Numbered from the stretch's first letter, positions 18,284-27,673 are shown. The stretch: 64,000 nucleotides of DNA from Pseudomonadota bacterium (GCA_021847605.1 JAJZQN010000002.1:62001-126000), one strand, 5' to 3'. The notes: a model not told the origin generated them from the letters alone. Made by a program: numbers and translations.

Positions 18284-19786
18284 TCAGGGCGCTTTGATGT
18301 CCAGTTTCAATTCCTGAAGCTGAGCGGTAGCGGTGGGAGCCAGCAAGATGCTGCCCGACACCCTGCCCTTGTCGCAGGCCCAGGTGAAGCGTCCCGACAA
18401 GGCGCCCGTTGCGATGATGGGCGCACCGGTGTCGCATTCGCCAGCCTCCCCTTTCAGCGCAGAAAGTTTCTGCCGCCAATGGGTCGCATCGCTATCCATC
18501 AGGAAATTCATGGCCAGACTGCCCGACGCTGCGCCGACATCGCCAGCAGCATAGATGCGGGCGGTGGCGCCATAACCATCGGCCAGCAACGGCGAAACCG
18601 GCAGGGTTCGGGCAATCAGGGCACCCGCCTGCTTGAGCGCCACCGCGGCGTCCCAGGCCGGTCCCGCGCCGCCATTATAGGTTCGGCTTGTGAAGACGAA
18701 GATGCCCACACCATAATCGGGCATCAACATCACATGGCTGCCATAACCGGGATAACCGCCGCCATGGGCAAGCGTGAGGCCAAGGTCGCAATCCTGCGCG
18801 ATACGCATGGCAAAGCCATAGGCAGCCGCCTGTCGACAGGCGGCAGGGCCGCTTTTCCCGTTGCGCTGCGCCACGGCCATATGATTGCTGCCCTCCGCCA
18901 GCATGCGGACCGACGCGCGAGAGACCGGGCCGCCATCCGCATCGTCGCGCGGTGGCCAGGCCGACAACAGGAAGGCGACCCAGCGGGCATAGTCATTGGC
19001 GCTGGTCTGAAGCCCGCCCATCGCACCGAATGCGCCATCCGCCATGGTCGGCTCTTCTTTCCATCGGCCATCCTCCCATCGATAACCGATGGCGCGGCGA
19101 TCGATCGGCCATTCGCCAACCTCATAGCCTGAGGATGTCATGGCAAGCGGGGTCAGGATCGTCTGCTCGACATAATGACGATAGGACATGCCGCTGACAT
19201 TGGCGATGATGCGCCCCAACAGAGCATAGCCGAAATTGCTATATTCATACGCGGTGCCGGGCGCCGTGCTGAACGGAACGCCAGCCGCCAGCATTCGGGT
19301 AAAATCGGCATGGGGCAAGGGAGTCTGCCGGTCGCCCCACGGATTGTCGTCCACAAAGCCGGCGCTGTGGGTCAACAGATCGCGGATGCGGATGCGCGGG
19401 CTATCCTTGGTCGGATAGGCCCAGCCGCGCATTTCAGGAACATATTTTTCCGCCGGATCGTCGAGGGCCAGCTTGCCTTCCTCCCGCAATTTCAGGATCG
19501 AAAGGGCGGTGAACGCCTTGGTCATCGATGCAATGCGGAACAGGCTGTCGGGGGTGACGGGACGCTTGCGCACCAGATCCTGCACGCCATAACCCTTTAC
19601 ATGGACCAGGCGGCCATTGGCGACGATGCCGTACACAAGGCCGGGTGCGTGGCTATCTTGCCGGAAATCGGCGAAGAGGCGATCGATGTCGGGTACCGCA
19701 GCGGTGATCTTCGCCTCATCGGCGGCATGGGCGCTGACGGGCAGCACCATCAGAGGGAGAAGACAGGCGAGGAAACGCTTTCTCAT
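18284..19786 (-). CDS. Exported serine hydrolase, class C beta-lactamase/esterase fold
   Basis: 500 residues. Signal peptide [21 protein letters not shown]. The nucleophile motif SxxK is in [16 protein letters not shown], and the second catalytic motif YxN is in [14 protein letters not shown]-terminal extension of about 120 residues follows the catalytic domain. Relatives include penicillin-binding-protein-like esterases, D-aminopeptidases and true AmpC enzymes; sequence alone does not decide. The ATG at 19786 shares its A with the vapC stop (TGATG), and GGAAG is 9 nt upstream, so it is translationally coupled to the toxin-antitoxin pair. That is an unusual partner for a TA operon. Confidence 0.85.
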   Translation of the reverse strand: MRKRFLACLLPLMVLPVSAHAADEAKITAAVPDIDRLFADFRQDSHAPGLVYGIVANGRLVHVKGYGVQDLVRKRPVTPDSLFRIASMTKAFTALSILKLREEGKLALDDPAEKYVPEMRGWAYPTKDSPRIRIRDLLTHSAGFVDDNPWGDRQTPLPHADFTRMLAAGVPFSTAPGTAYEYSNFGYALLGRIIANVSGMSYRHYVEQTILTPLAMTSSGYEVGEWPIDRRAIGYRWEDGRWKEEPTMADGAFGAMGGLQTSANDYARWVAFLLSAWPPRDDADGGPVSRASVRMLAEGSNHMAVAQRNGKSGPAACRQAAAYGFAMRIAQDCDLGLTLAHGGGYPGYGSHVMLMPDYGVGIFVFTSRTYNGGAGPAWDAAVALKQAGALIARTLPVSPLLADGYGATARIYAAGDVGAASGSLAMNFLMDSDATHWRQKLSALKGEAGECDTGAPIIATGALSGRFTWACDKGRVSGSILLAPTATAQLQELKLDIKAP

Positions 19787-20157
19787 CAGGTCCAATCTTC
19801 CACTTTGAGGCCGGGAATATCGGCAAAGTCGGCGATATTGCGGGTAATCACGGTGAGGTCGAGACTAAGTGCGTGGGCCGCCAGCAGTCGATCAAAACGA
19901 CCGCGACGAAACGGCAGAGCGCCATAGGATCTGGACGCAGCTTCATCGAAGGCAAGCAGCGGCATCTGCGCCGTCAATAGTTCCAGACCAGCCATAGGCG
20001 GCGCTTTGCCATTCATGCTGCCCAGCACCAGTTCGGCAAATACGATCGTGGAAATGCCTATGGCACCCTGCTCCGTCGCAACCACATGCTGGTTCAACAG
20101 AGGATAGTCATTGGTAAAGAGATAGATGCAGCAATTGGTATCGATCAAATACCGCAT
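19786..20157 (-). CDS. vapC: VapC-like PIN-domain ribonuclease toxin
   Basis: 123 residues, typical PIN toxin length. Acidic active-site residues are in place: Asp in MRYLIDTNCCIY, Glu in TIVFAELVLGS, and the C-terminal Asp cluster in RFDRLLAAHALSLDLTVITRNIADF. VapC toxins cut initiator tRNA, other tRNAs or rRNA in a Mg-dependent way. It begins 3 bp after the vapB stop. All catalytic residues are present, so the toxin should be active and neutralised by VapB. Confidence 0.9.
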   Translation of the reverse strand: MRYLIDTNCCIYLFTNDYPLLNQHVVATEQGAIGISTIVFAELVLGSMNGKAPPMAGLELLTAQMPLLAFDEAASRSYGALPFRRGRFDRLLAAHALSLDLTVITRNIADFADIPGLKVEDWT

Positions 20158-20160
20158 CCA

Positions 20161-20427
20161 TCACCCCTTCAGATTGTCCAGCAGATGCCAGTCGCGCGGA
20201 CTATCATCGAAATCCTCCCGTGGCAGCGGCTTGAGCCAGGGCATGGTGCCGGCGATACCGGTCAGGTCTATCTTGGGCCGGGGCGCATCGACAGGCTCAA
20301 AGGTGAATTTGCCATGTTCTTCGCGAAGGCGCATTTCCGCGCCCTCCTGAAGGCCGAGCGCCTTGGGCAAGCGGAGCGCCAGACTGTTGCCTGACTTAAA
20401 GACCTTGGCCTTATATTCCTCGCTCAT
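20161..20427 (-). CDS. vapB: VapB-like antitoxin with AbrB/MazE swapped-hairpin domain
   Basis: 88 residues. The N-terminal AbrB-type DNA-binding domain is evident (KAKVFKSGNSLALRLPKALGLQEGAEMRLRE). The C-terminal tail (PWLKPLPREDFDDSPRDWHLLD) is the acidic, aromatic toxin-binding segment. It should bind the palindrome that directly precedes its own start codon and repress the operon, more strongly when complexed with VapC. Confidence 0.9.
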   Translation of the reverse strand: MSEEYKAKVFKSGNSLALRLPKALGLQEGAEMRLREEHGKFTFEPVDAPRPKIDLTGIAGTMPWLKPLPREDFDDSPRDWHLLDNLKG

Positions 20428-20457
20428 ATATAGCTCCGTATATACAGAGCGTATATA
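20427..20457. promoter_or_regulatory. Palindromic vapB operator between rimM stop and vapB start
   Basis: An 18-bp palindrome GCTCCGTATATACAGAGC (20433-20450) matches at 16 of 18 positions. It is nested in flanking TATATA arms (20427-20432 and 20452-20457), so the symmetry covers essentially the whole 30 bp between the rimM stop codon and the vapB start codon. It is a textbook shape for AbrB-type antitoxin autoregulation. The AT-rich core could also hold the -10 of a dedicated promoter. Confidence 0.7.
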
Positions 20458-20952
20458 TTATTGCGCAAAGGCGGAGTCAATCCGGGCGATGTCGCCGTCC
20501 AGAGTTACCGCATGCATGGGCGCCATGAAGCGCTTGCCTGCCTTGCCATCGACAGAAGGGCGCTCCACCTCGACAATATCGCCTGCGCCGAAATTCTCGA
20601 CGGCGACGATTTCGCCCAGTGCTACACCTTCACTATCTATGCAGGACAAGCCAATCAGGTCGGCATGATAATATTCGCCCTCGCCCAGCGGCGGGAGGGC
20701 AGATCGCGGCACGGTGAGTTCGGTCCCACGCAGCGCTTCGGCCGCAGACCGGTCGCCGATTTCGGCGAAGCGGGCAACCGCACCATTGGAGCCGGGGCGT
20801 ACGGACTTGAGCGTCAGTACGCGCCCCGCCGCATCGAAGCCCTGATAGTGCCGAAGACTGTCCGGCCCTTCGCCGAACAGTTTCAGGCGGACTTCGCCCG
20901 CCACCCCATGTGCCCCGATGATGACGGCGAGAGTGACGGGCTTGTCGTTCAA
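20458..20952 (-). CDS. rimM: 16S rRNA processing protein RimM
   Basis: 164 residues. The RimM domain starts VTLAVIIGAHGVAGEVRLKLFG, and the C-terminal PRC-barrel domain holds YYHADLIGLSCIDSEGVALGEI and the KRFMAPMH segment. It assists maturation of the 30S head and binds S19. It follows rpsP by 5 bp. Next downstream is vapB and not trmD, the usual neighbour. Confidence 0.96.
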   Translation of the reverse strand: MNDKPVTLAVIIGAHGVAGEVRLKLFGEGPDSLRHYQGFDAAGRVLTLKSVRPGSNGAVARFAEIGDRSAAEALRGTELTVPRSALPPLGEGEYYHADLIGLSCIDSEGVALGEIVAVENFGAGDIVEVERPSVDGKAGKRFMAPMHAVTLDGDIARIDSAFAQ

Positions 20953-20957
20953 CGCAA

Positions 20958-21380
20958 TCAGCCTTCCGCTGCTTCTTCAGCAGGGGCTTCTTCGGCCGGT
21001 GCGTTGGCTTCGGCGGCCGCAGCGGCGGCAGCTTCAGCGGCTTCGGCAGCCTTGGCAGCGCGATCTTCAGCGCGATCCTTGGCCTTCTGACCCGGTTCGG
21101 CCTTCTTGGGGTTGTTGCGGACAGCACGTTCCTTCACGCCGGCGGCGTCGAGGAAGCGGGCAACGCGGTCGGTCGGCTGGGCGCCGGCGGCAACCCAGTG
21201 CTTGGCACGATCGATGTCCAGAACGACGCGCTTTTCGTCGCCCTTGGGCAGGACGGGGTTATAGCTGCCGATGCGCTCGATGAACTTGCCGTCACGCGGC
21301 GCGCGGCTGTCGGCCACGACGATGCGGTAATAAGGGCGCTTCTTGGAGCCGCCGCGCGACAGACGGATGGAGGTTGCCAT
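20958..21380 (-). CDS. rpsP: 30S ribosomal protein S16 with long Ala/Glu tail
   Basis: 140 residues. The first 80 are canonical S16 ([39 protein letters not shown]). The remainder is a Lys-rich then almost pure Ala/Glu helix ([30 protein letters not shown]). Tail extensions of this kind occur in alphaproteobacterial S16, but this one adds roughly half the protein again. It opens the rpsP-rimM part of the cluster, downstream of ffh. Confidence 0.96.
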   Translation of the reverse strand: MATSIRLSRGGSKKRPYYRIVVADSRAPRDGKFIERIGSYNPVLPKGDEKRVVLDIDRAKHWVAAGAQPTDRVARFLDAAGVKERAVRNNPKKAEPGQKAKDRAEDRAAKAAEAAEAAAAAAAEANAPAEEAPAEEAAEG

Positions 21381-21420
21381 GGAAATAGACCTTTCTAATC
21401 AACTTGCTTGTTTGGGGTCC

Positions 21421-21493
21421 GTCATCCCAGCGATAGCTGGCGTCCCGCTCCCCGGTTTTGGGAGAGTGGAACCCCAGCTTTCGCTGGGATGAC
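21421..21493. repeat. 73-bp inverted-repeat element between ffh and rpsP
   Basis: The left end GTCATCCCAGCGATAGCTGG and the reverse complement of the right end match at 19 of 20 positions, enclosing a 33-bp interior with its own short repeat (CTCCCC / GGGAGAG). It looks like a small palindromic intergenic repeat of a kind common in sphingomonad genomes (from memory). It lies within the ffh-rpsP spacer and could fold in the mRNA as an attenuator. Confidence 0.65.
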
Positions 21494-21501
21494 GGGTTAC
21501 T

Positions 21502-22983
21502 TCACTTCTTCATGAAATTCTGAAAACCGGGCGGCAGCTTGGGCATGTTGCCGCCCAATCCGCCAAGACCGCCCAGCCCCGACAGGTCGGGCGGACCGCC
21601 CTGCCCGCCGTCCGGACCGCCAAGGCCACCCAGACCGCCCATTCCGCCACCGCCGAACATTTTGGCCAGCCCCTTGAGGCCACCCATCTTGCGGATCTTC
21701 TTCATGGCGGTTTCCATTTCCTGATGCATTTTCAGGAGACGGTTGACGTCCTGCACGGTGCGGCCTGCACCCTTGGCGATGCGGATTTTGCGCTTGGCAT
21801 TGATCAGGGCGGGCTTTTCCCGCTCCTTGGGCGTCATGGAGCCGATCATCGCGTCGAGGTGGAGCAGCGTCTTGTCGTTGGCGCCGCTATTGGCCATCGC
21901 CGCCTGCGCTTTTTTGAGGCCCGGCAGCATGCCAGCCAGCGCGCCGAGGCCACCCATGCGGCGCATCTGATTCAATTGCGCACGTAGGTCGTTCATGTCG
22001 AACTGACCCTTGGCCATTTTCTTGGCCAGCTTGTCAGCTTCCTCGGCGTCGATCGTTTCGGCCGCCTTTTCGACCAGCGAAACGACGTCACCCATGCCCA
22101 GGATGCGCTGCGCGACACGTGCGGGATGGAATACCTCGATCGCGTCCAGCTTTTCGCCGGTGCCCGCAAACTTGATCGGACGGCCGGTGACGGCACGCAT
22201 GGAAAGCGCTGCACCGCCACGGGCATCACCGTCCATACGGGTCAGCACCACGCCGGTCAGCGGCACCTGAGCCGAAAAGCTGGTCGCGACGTTCACCGCG
22301 TCCTGCCCTGTCAGCGAGTCGACGACCAGCAGGATTTCGGCCGGATTGGCGACATCTGCCACCGCCTTCATCTCGTCCATCAACGCCTGATCGACGTGCA
22401 GGCGACCGGCGGTGTCGAGCATGACGACGTCAAAGCCCTGGAGCTTCGCCGACTGGAGCGCGCGGCGGGCAATATCGACCGGCTGCTGACCCGCGATGAT
22501 CGGCAGGGTCGCGACATCGGTCTGCGTGCCGAGAACCGCCAACTGCTCTTGCGCGGCCGGGCGCTGAACGTCAAGCGACGCCATCAGCACTTTCTTACGG
22601 TCGCGCTCCTTGAGGCGCTTGGCGATCTTGGCCGTGGAGGTCGTCTTACCCGAACCCTGAAGACCGACCATCATGATGACGGCGGGCGGGGTCACGTCGA
22701 TCATCAGGTCGCTGGTTTCAGCGCCCAATACTTCGGTCAGCGTGTCGGAGACGATCTTGACGACCATCTGGCCGGGCGTGACCGAACGCAGCACATCGCT
22801 GCCTACGGCACGTTCGGTCGCCTGATCGACGAACTGGCGCACGACGGGAAGCGCGACGTCGGCTTCCAGAAGCGCGATTCGCACTTCGCGCATCGCGGCG
22901 CGGACATCGTCCTCCGTAAGCGCACCGCGCCCACGCAGCTTGTCGAATACCCCACCGAGACGATCGCTTAGCGAATCGAACAT
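21502..22983 (-). CDS. ffh: Signal recognition particle protein Ffh
   Basis: 493 residues. N domain, then G domain with GLQGSGKTTSTAKIAKRL (G1), DTAGRLHVD (G3), TRMDGDARGGAAL (G4/G5 region), then a Met-rich M domain (DLRAQLNQMRRMGGLGALAGMLPG). The tail is Gly/Met/Pro-rich (GGGMGGLGGLGGPDGG). It binds signal peptides and 4.5S RNA at the ribosome. The ATG at 22983 follows GAGG with 5-nt spacing; an ATG one codon earlier is the alternative. The long upstream extension lacks homology. Confidence 0.96.
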   Translation of the reverse strand: MFDSLSDRLGGVFDKLRGRGALTEDDVRAAMREVRIALLEADVALPVVRQFVDQATERAVGSDVLRSVTPGQMVVKIVSDTLTEVLGAETSDLMIDVTPPAVIMMVGLQGSGKTTSTAKIAKRLKERDRKKVLMASLDVQRPAAQEQLAVLGTQTDVATLPIIAGQQPVDIARRALQSAKLQGFDVVMLDTAGRLHVDQALMDEMKAVADVANPAEILLVVDSLTGQDAVNVATSFSAQVPLTGVVLTRMDGDARGGAALSMRAVTGRPIKFAGTGEKLDAIEVFHPARVAQRILGMGDVVSLVEKAAETIDAEEADKLAKKMAKGQFDMNDLRAQLNQMRRMGGLGALAGMLPGLKKAQAAMANSGANDKTLLHLDAMIGSMTPKEREKPALINAKRKIRIAKGAGRTVQDVNRLLKMHQEMETAMKKIRKMGGLKGLAKMFGGGGMGGLGGLGGPDGGQGGPPDLSGLGGLGGLGGNMPKLPPGFQNFMKK

Positions 22984-23246
22984 CATCACCTCAAACCGGG
23001 CCGAAACCCGCATAAAACCGTACCACCCCGCCAAACGACGAAATCGCCGGCGGGCGAAACCTCGCCGGCCAGCGTCCATCCGATGTCCCCCTATGGGCAT
23101 CCTGGATTTGTCAGGGCATCGGACGAAACCGCCCGAACGTGCCGCGCGCCTTATCCCGAAACCGGTAAAGACGCAAGGGGAAGCGCAGCGCCTTGACCCC
23201 GGCGTGCCGCATGGGCATCGACCCATCGATATTATCGGAGAAGCCC

Positions 23247-23465
23247 ATGTCCCTGCCCCACGCCCGCTACATCGTCCTGAAACATGAGGGCGTATGGAAG
23301 ATCAATCTCGACAACCGCTATTATGGACCGTTCGACACGCAGGCAGCGGCGATAGAGAGCGCTACGCAAACAGCAAGAAAAGCCAGCGAAGGCGGTTATC
23401 ACGCCTCCGTCCTGCTGATGCGGGGCGGTGATTTCGACATCATGTGGAGCAGCCAGCCCAAATAA
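23247..23465 (+). CDS. DUF2188-like small protein
   Basis: 72 residues. The pattern HARYIVLKHEGVWKINLDNRYYGPFDTQAAAIESATQTA resembles DUF2188 proteins, a beta-alpha domain in which a Trp-containing strand is followed by a helix starting at FDTQ. The end (GGDFDIMWSS) also fits. GGAG precedes the ATG by 6 nt. Role unknown. Divergent from ffh. Confidence 0.7.
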   Translation: MSLPHARYIVLKHEGVWKINLDNRYYGPFDTQAAAIESATQTARKASEGGYHASVLLMRGGDFDIMWSSQPK

Positions 23466-23562
23466 TGTCTGCACATGTCTGTGCTGTATGCATATTTTTC
23501 CTGCGCCAGGGAACCAGCGCCCCCTCTCTGCATTTTTTGATTCCAAAATCACGGGTCGAGGT

Positions 23563-23997
23563 ATGAGTAAGACAGTTCTGATCGTTGAGGACGAGATTTT
23601 CGTCGCATTGGAAATCGAGCAGATCGTTGAAGATACAGGCTTTGATGTCGGCGCCATTGCGGCCGACCGCGAAGCTGCACTTGCCGCTGCCGAACATTGT
23701 GACATCGCCCTTGTCGACCTGAACCTGCGCGACGGACCGACCGGCCCGAAAATCGGCATGGAACTTGCCACCCGCTTTGGCATTCGCGTGATCTATGTCA
23801 CGGCCAACCCGGCCCAGATCGGTGAAGCGTCGGTCGCGGCGCTGGGCGTCATCACCAAGCCGTTTCGCGCCCACAGCATTTCGGCGGCGCTGCGACTGGC
23901 AGCGGCAGAAAATCCCGAAATACAGGCCGCAGATATCGCGGGCTTTACGCCCTTCCTGCCGCTCGGCTCATGGAACGGCGCGGAATCCAGAGGGTAA
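23563..23997 (+). CDS. Receiver-only response regulator
   Basis: 144 residues, one receiver domain: acidic pair in LIVEDEIFVALEIEQI, phospho-acceptor Asp in ALVDLNLRDGPTGPKIG, Thr in YVTANPAQ, Lys in ITKPF. There is no output domain. Single-domain receivers of this type commonly partner HWE kinases in alphaproteobacteria. Such a kinase lies immediately downstream in the opposite orientation, the two genes overlapping by 53 bp at their 3' ends. Confidence 0.88.
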   Translation: MSKTVLIVEDEIFVALEIEQIVEDTGFDVGAIAADREAALAAAEHCDIALVDLNLRDGPTGPKIGMELATRFGIRVIYVTANPAQIGEASVAALGVITKPFRAHSISAALRLAAAENPEIQAADIAGFTPFLPLGSWNGAESRG

Positions 23998-25465
23998 GGC
24001 GCAGCCCTTCTGCCCGCCAGTCTCTTTCCAGCCTGCCACCCAATTGACGTTCGACGCTGAGCATCATCAGCCGGCTACCAAATCCGTTGGATTCGCTGGG
24101 CAGCACAGTTGGCCCGCCGACCTCCTGCCATTCCATGCGGATATTATCGCCCTCGTCCGCAATGCTCAGGTCGATATAACCCTCAGCCGTAGAGAGCGCG
24201 CCATATTTGGCCGCATTGGTCGCCAGTTCATGGAACAACAGCGCCAGCGGCGTGGCCGACCGGTCATCGATCGCCGGATCATCGCCAGACAGGCGTATGC
24301 GCGGACCATCGACACCCAGATAGGGCGCAAAAATCTGATCCAATACGCCCTGTAGCGATCCCTGATCGACCGGCGGGCGCGATTCCATGCTGTGGGGACG
24401 AACGAAATCATGCGCCCGGCCCAGCGACAGGATGCGATCGCGCAAATCCTCCGCCACGGGGGCAATTTCGGGATGCTGGCGTGCCGACAGGCCGATCAGC
24501 CCGGCTATGACCGAGAAAATATTCTTGATCCGATGAGAGAGTTCATGCGCGATCATCTCGCGCTCTTCGATCATCAGCCTTTGTTCGTGAATATCGGTAC
24601 AGGTTCCGATCCAGCGCACAATCGCGCCGTCTACGCCACGGATCGGCAGGGCGCGACCCAGCGTCCAGCGATAATCCCCATCGCGATGGCGCAGCCGATA
24701 CTCAATCTCATAAGGATCGCCGGTCGCCAGACTGTGGCCCCACCGCTCCCACGCCCGCGGCTGGTCGTCGGGATGGAACATCCCGTTCCACGCCTCGCCA
24801 TCGGTCGACCCGACCGGCACGCCGGTATATTCATACCAGCGGGCATTATAATAATCATGATAGCCGTCCGGCAGCGTCGACCACACCATTTGCGGCATGG
24901 TGTCGGCCAGCGTGCGGAACATGCGGTCACTATCCGCAACAGCGGCGGCATCCAGCCTCTGCTGAACGATGGTATCGCGATCGCGGCGACGCCCTTCCAG
25001 TTCCACCATCACCTGCCTTGCAAGCAGGGAAAGCCCCTGTCGTTGCAGAGCCGTCAGGTCGGCACGCGGCCGGTCGTCGATGACACAGAGCGCGCCCAGC
25101 GACTCGCCCGATGCACTTGTCAGCGGGGCACCGGCATAGAAACGAATATGCGGAGCGCCTGTAACCAGTGCATTGTCGGCAAAACGGGGGTCAAGCGTGG
25201 CGTCCGGCACGACGAAAATCTCGTCACCCAGCATCGCCAGAGCGCAAAAGGATACGTCACGCGGCGTTTCCTCCGCATCCAGTCCGACACGGGCGAGGAA
25301 GCGTTGCCGTACATCCTCAACGATGGAAACAAGCGCGATAGGGGCATCGCAAAGACGGGCTGCAAAAGCCGTGATCTCGTCAAGGTTGCGAAAACCGCCG
25401 ACGTCCAGATCGTAGAGCGCCAACAGCGCCGCCCGATCCGTCGCCAGGCCGCGCCCCTCAGCCAT
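23945..25465 (-). CDS. HWE-family histidine kinase with GAF and PAS domains
   Basis: 506 residues, soluble. GAF domain at about 20-165 ([18 protein letters not shown] to [11 protein letters not shown]), PAS/PAC at about 195-315 ([35 protein letters not shown]). The kinase core has H-box [18 protein letters not shown]-box [14 protein letters not shown] and the WxE motif MEWQEVGGP that names the HWE family. No membrane segment, so it senses a cytoplasmic signal. The ATG at 25465 overlaps the murA stop by 8 nt (ATGGCTGA), implying coupling to murA. Confidence 0.9.
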   Translation of the reverse strand: MAEGRGLATDRAALLALYDLDVGGFRNLDEITAFAARLCDAPIALVSIVEDVRQRFLARVGLDAEETPRDVSFCALAMLGDEIFVVPDATLDPRFADNALVTGAPHIRFYAGAPLTSASGESLGALCVIDDRPRADLTALQRQGLSLLARQVMVELEGRRRDRDTIVQQRLDAAAVADSDRMFRTLADTMPQMVWSTLPDGYHDYYNARWYEYTGVPVGSTDGEAWNGMFHPDDQPRAWERWGHSLATGDPYEIEYRLRHRDGDYRWTLGRALPIRGVDGAIVRWIGTCTDIHEQRLMIEEREMIAHELSHRIKNIFSVIAGLIGLSARQHPEIAPVAEDLRDRILSLGRAHDFVRPHSMESRPPVDQGSLQGVLDQIFAPYLGVDGPRIRLSGDDPAIDDRSATPLALLFHELATNAAKYGALSTAEGYIDLSIADEGDNIRMEWQEVGGPTVLPSESNGFGSRLMMLSVERQLGGRLERDWRAEGLRLTLWIPRRSMSRAAGRA

Positions 25466-26741
25466 CGCTGACGCGCTCGATGTCGGCACCAACGGCGGAA
25501 AGTTTTTCCTCCAGCCGCTCATAACCGCGATCGAGATGATAGACGCGGTTGACCTGTGTCTCACCCTCGGCGGCGAGGCCAGCGAGGATAAGGCTCATCG
25601 ACGCACGCAGATCGGTCGCCATGACGGGCGCACCGACCAGCTTGGGTACGCCACGCACCACAGCAGTCCGGCCGTTGACGGCAATATCCGCGCCCATGCG
25701 TGCCAGTTCGGGCACATGCATGTAACGATTTTCGAAAATCGTTTCGGTCAGGACAGACGCGCCATCGGCCAGCGTCAGCATAGCCATGAACTGCGCCTGC
25801 ATGTCCGTGGGGAAAGCCGGGAAAGGAGCCGTCGAGAGAGTGAGCGGCTTGAGCTTCCCGTCCGAAGAGATGCGAATGCCGTCCTTATGCTCGTCCACCT
25901 GCACGCCTGCATCGCGCAGGGCGGCGAGAATGGCCTGCATATCCTGCGCATCGGCACCGATCAGATCGAGCGAACCACCGGTAATCGCAGCAGCGCAGGC
26001 ATAGCTGCCTGCCTCGATCCGGTCGGGCATCACGCGATAGGTCGCGCCGTGCAGCCGGTCTTTGCCATGCACGACCAGTCGCGAACTGCCAATGCCTTCA
26101 ATATCGGCGCCCATCGCGACCAGCAGGTTGCAAAGGTCCACGATTTCCGGTTCGCGTGCCGCGTTTTCGAGAATGCAGGTGCCCTTGGCGAGCGAGGCCG
26201 CCATCAACGCATTCTCGGTCGCACCGACCGAAACGACCGGGAAGGTATAGGTGCCGCCCGGCAAGCCGCCATCCGGCGCACTGGCACGAACATAGCCGGC
26301 GGTGATTTCGAGGACCGCGCCGAACGCTTCGAGCGCCTTGAGGTGCAGGTCGATCGGACGATTACCAATGGCGCAACCACCCGGCAGAGACACGCGCGCT
26401 TCACCGGCGCGAGCCAGCAATGGACCCAATACAAGGATGGATGCGCGCATCTTGCGCACGATGTCATACGGTGCCTCGGTAGAGGTGACGCGCCCCGCCC
26501 GCATCGTCATGACGCGGCCAAAATCTTCCGGTCGCGCCCCCTCGATCATGGTCGACACGCCCAACTGGTTGAGCAGATGACCAAAGCTGTCGACGTCGGC
26601 TAGGCGTGGCAGATTGCGCAGCGTCACCGGCTCGTCCGTCAGCAGCGCGCACGGCAGCAGCGTCAGGGCAGCGTTCTTCGCGCCGGAAATGGGAAGGCGG
26701 CCACTAAGCGCTTTGCCGCCGCGGATATGAATGCGGTCCAT
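25458..26741 (-). CDS. murA: UDP-N-acetylglucosamine 1-carboxyvinyltransferase
   Basis: 427 residues, standard. Motifs: [18 protein letters not shown] near the N-terminus, the catalytic-cysteine loop [19 protein letters not shown] at about 116-134 and [12 protein letters not shown]. Transfers enolpyruvate from PEP to UDP-GlcNAc, the first committed step of peptidoglycan synthesis, in the cytoplasm. The active-site Cys is retained, so fosfomycin sensitivity at the target is expected. Followed with an 8-nt overlap by the HWE kinase. Confidence 0.97.
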   Translation of the reverse strand: MDRIHIRGGKALSGRLPISGAKNAALTLLPCALLTDEPVTLRNLPRLADVDSFGHLLNQLGVSTMIEGARPEDFGRVMTMRAGRVTSTEAPYDIVRKMRASILVLGPLLARAGEARVSLPGGCAIGNRPIDLHLKALEAFGAVLEITAGYVRASAPDGGLPGGTYTFPVVSVGATENALMAASLAKGTCILENAAREPEIVDLCNLLVAMGADIEGIGSSRLVVHGKDRLHGATYRVMPDRIEAGSYACAAAITGGSLDLIGADAQDMQAILAALRDAGVQVDEHKDGIRISSDGKLKPLTLSTAPFPAFPTDMQAQFMAMLTLADGASVLTETIFENRYMHVPELARMGADIAVNGRTAVVRGVPKLVGAPVMATDLRASMSLILAGLAAEGETQVNRVYHLDRGYERLEEKLSAVGADIERVSDG

Positions 26742-26938
26742 CGGACAGGGTTAATAGCGGCAAATGCGCGTCGTGCAAGGCGGGTCGGATCAGGGCGCGC
26801 GGCGATTTCCAGCGGCGATGCCCCCTGCCCGGAACAATCTTCGCCACCTTGATCGAGTTTAGTGCGCTGTTCGAAAATGCAGCCAAAAGGCGATTTGGGC
26901 GTTCTGCCATCGTAACGACAATCAGGAAAAAGGTGTAA

Positions 26939-27673
26939 TTGGTGGCAACAAGCTGTTTCGCGGAAAGACTGGCCAAACAGGTGCCGCTGTCGGAAGCGGA
27001 AAAATCGGCCCTGGCACGACTGGAAGAAAATCCCCGCAAGATAAAGCGTGGCGCGATGATCCAGCGCGTCAATGAGACCGTGACCGAATTGTTCGTACTG
27101 CGCGAGGGCCGGGTGATGAGCTTCGTCATCCTGCCTGATGGCAGTCGCCAGATATTGCGCGTCTACTTCCCCGGCGACTTTATCGGTTCGGCCAGCACTA
27201 TTTATAGCAAGGCACCGGAGTCGCTGGTCGCGCTGTCCGACGCGATCGTGTGCCCGTTCGACAAACACGCCCTGCGACGCCTGCTGGACGAATATCCGCG
27301 CGTCGCCGCATTGCTCTTTCTGCTGTCAAACGCGGAACGGGTGGCGATGACCGATCGGCTGGCAGCGCTGGGCCGTACATCGGCCAAGGCGCGGGTCGCG
27401 TCCTTCCTGCTCGATATGTTCGACCGGCTGCGCGTGACCGACGATAGCATAACCGACAGTTTCGATCTGCGTTTGACGCAGGAGGAGATCGGCGATTCCA
27501 TCGGCCTGACGTCCGTGCATGTGAACCGGATGATCCGGCAGATGGAACAGGAAGGGCTGATCAGCCGGTCCAATGGCCGCATCACGCTGCTCGAAATGGC
27601 GCGGCTGGAGGATATCGGCCATTATACCAATCGCCACAAGGACATGGATCTGGACTGGCTGCCGGTCAGTTAA
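26939..27673 (+). CDS. Crp/Fnr-family transcriptional regulator
   Basis: 244 residues. Cyclic-nucleotide-binding-like beta-roll at about 20-135 (MIQRVNETVTELFVLREGRVM; GSRQILRVYFPGDFIGSA), then a Crp-type helix-turn-helix with RLTQEEIGDSIGLTSVHVNRMIRQMEQEGLI. Only one cysteine (residue 6) lies at the N-terminus, so the four-Cys Fe-S site of true FNR is absent; sensing must be different. The start is TTG at 26939 or GTG at 26942; AAGG lies 5-8 nt upstream of either. Confidence 0.88.
   Translation: MVATSCFAERLAKQVPLSEAEKSALARLEENPRKIKRGAMIQRVNETVTELFVLREGRVMSFVILPDGSRQILRVYFPGDFIGSASTIYSKAPESLVALSDAIVCPFDKHALRRLLDEYPRVAALLFLLSNAERVAMTDRLAALGRTSAKARVASFLLDMFDRLRVTDDSITDSFDLRLTQEEIGDSIGLTSVHVNRMIRQMEQEGLISRSNGRITLLEMARLEDIGHYTNRHKDMDLDWLPVS

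Noticed and set aside
26939..27673. Calling the Crp/Fnr protein an oxygen-sensing FNR
   Set aside because: The N-terminus has one cysteine, not the cluster needed for a [4Fe-4S] centre.
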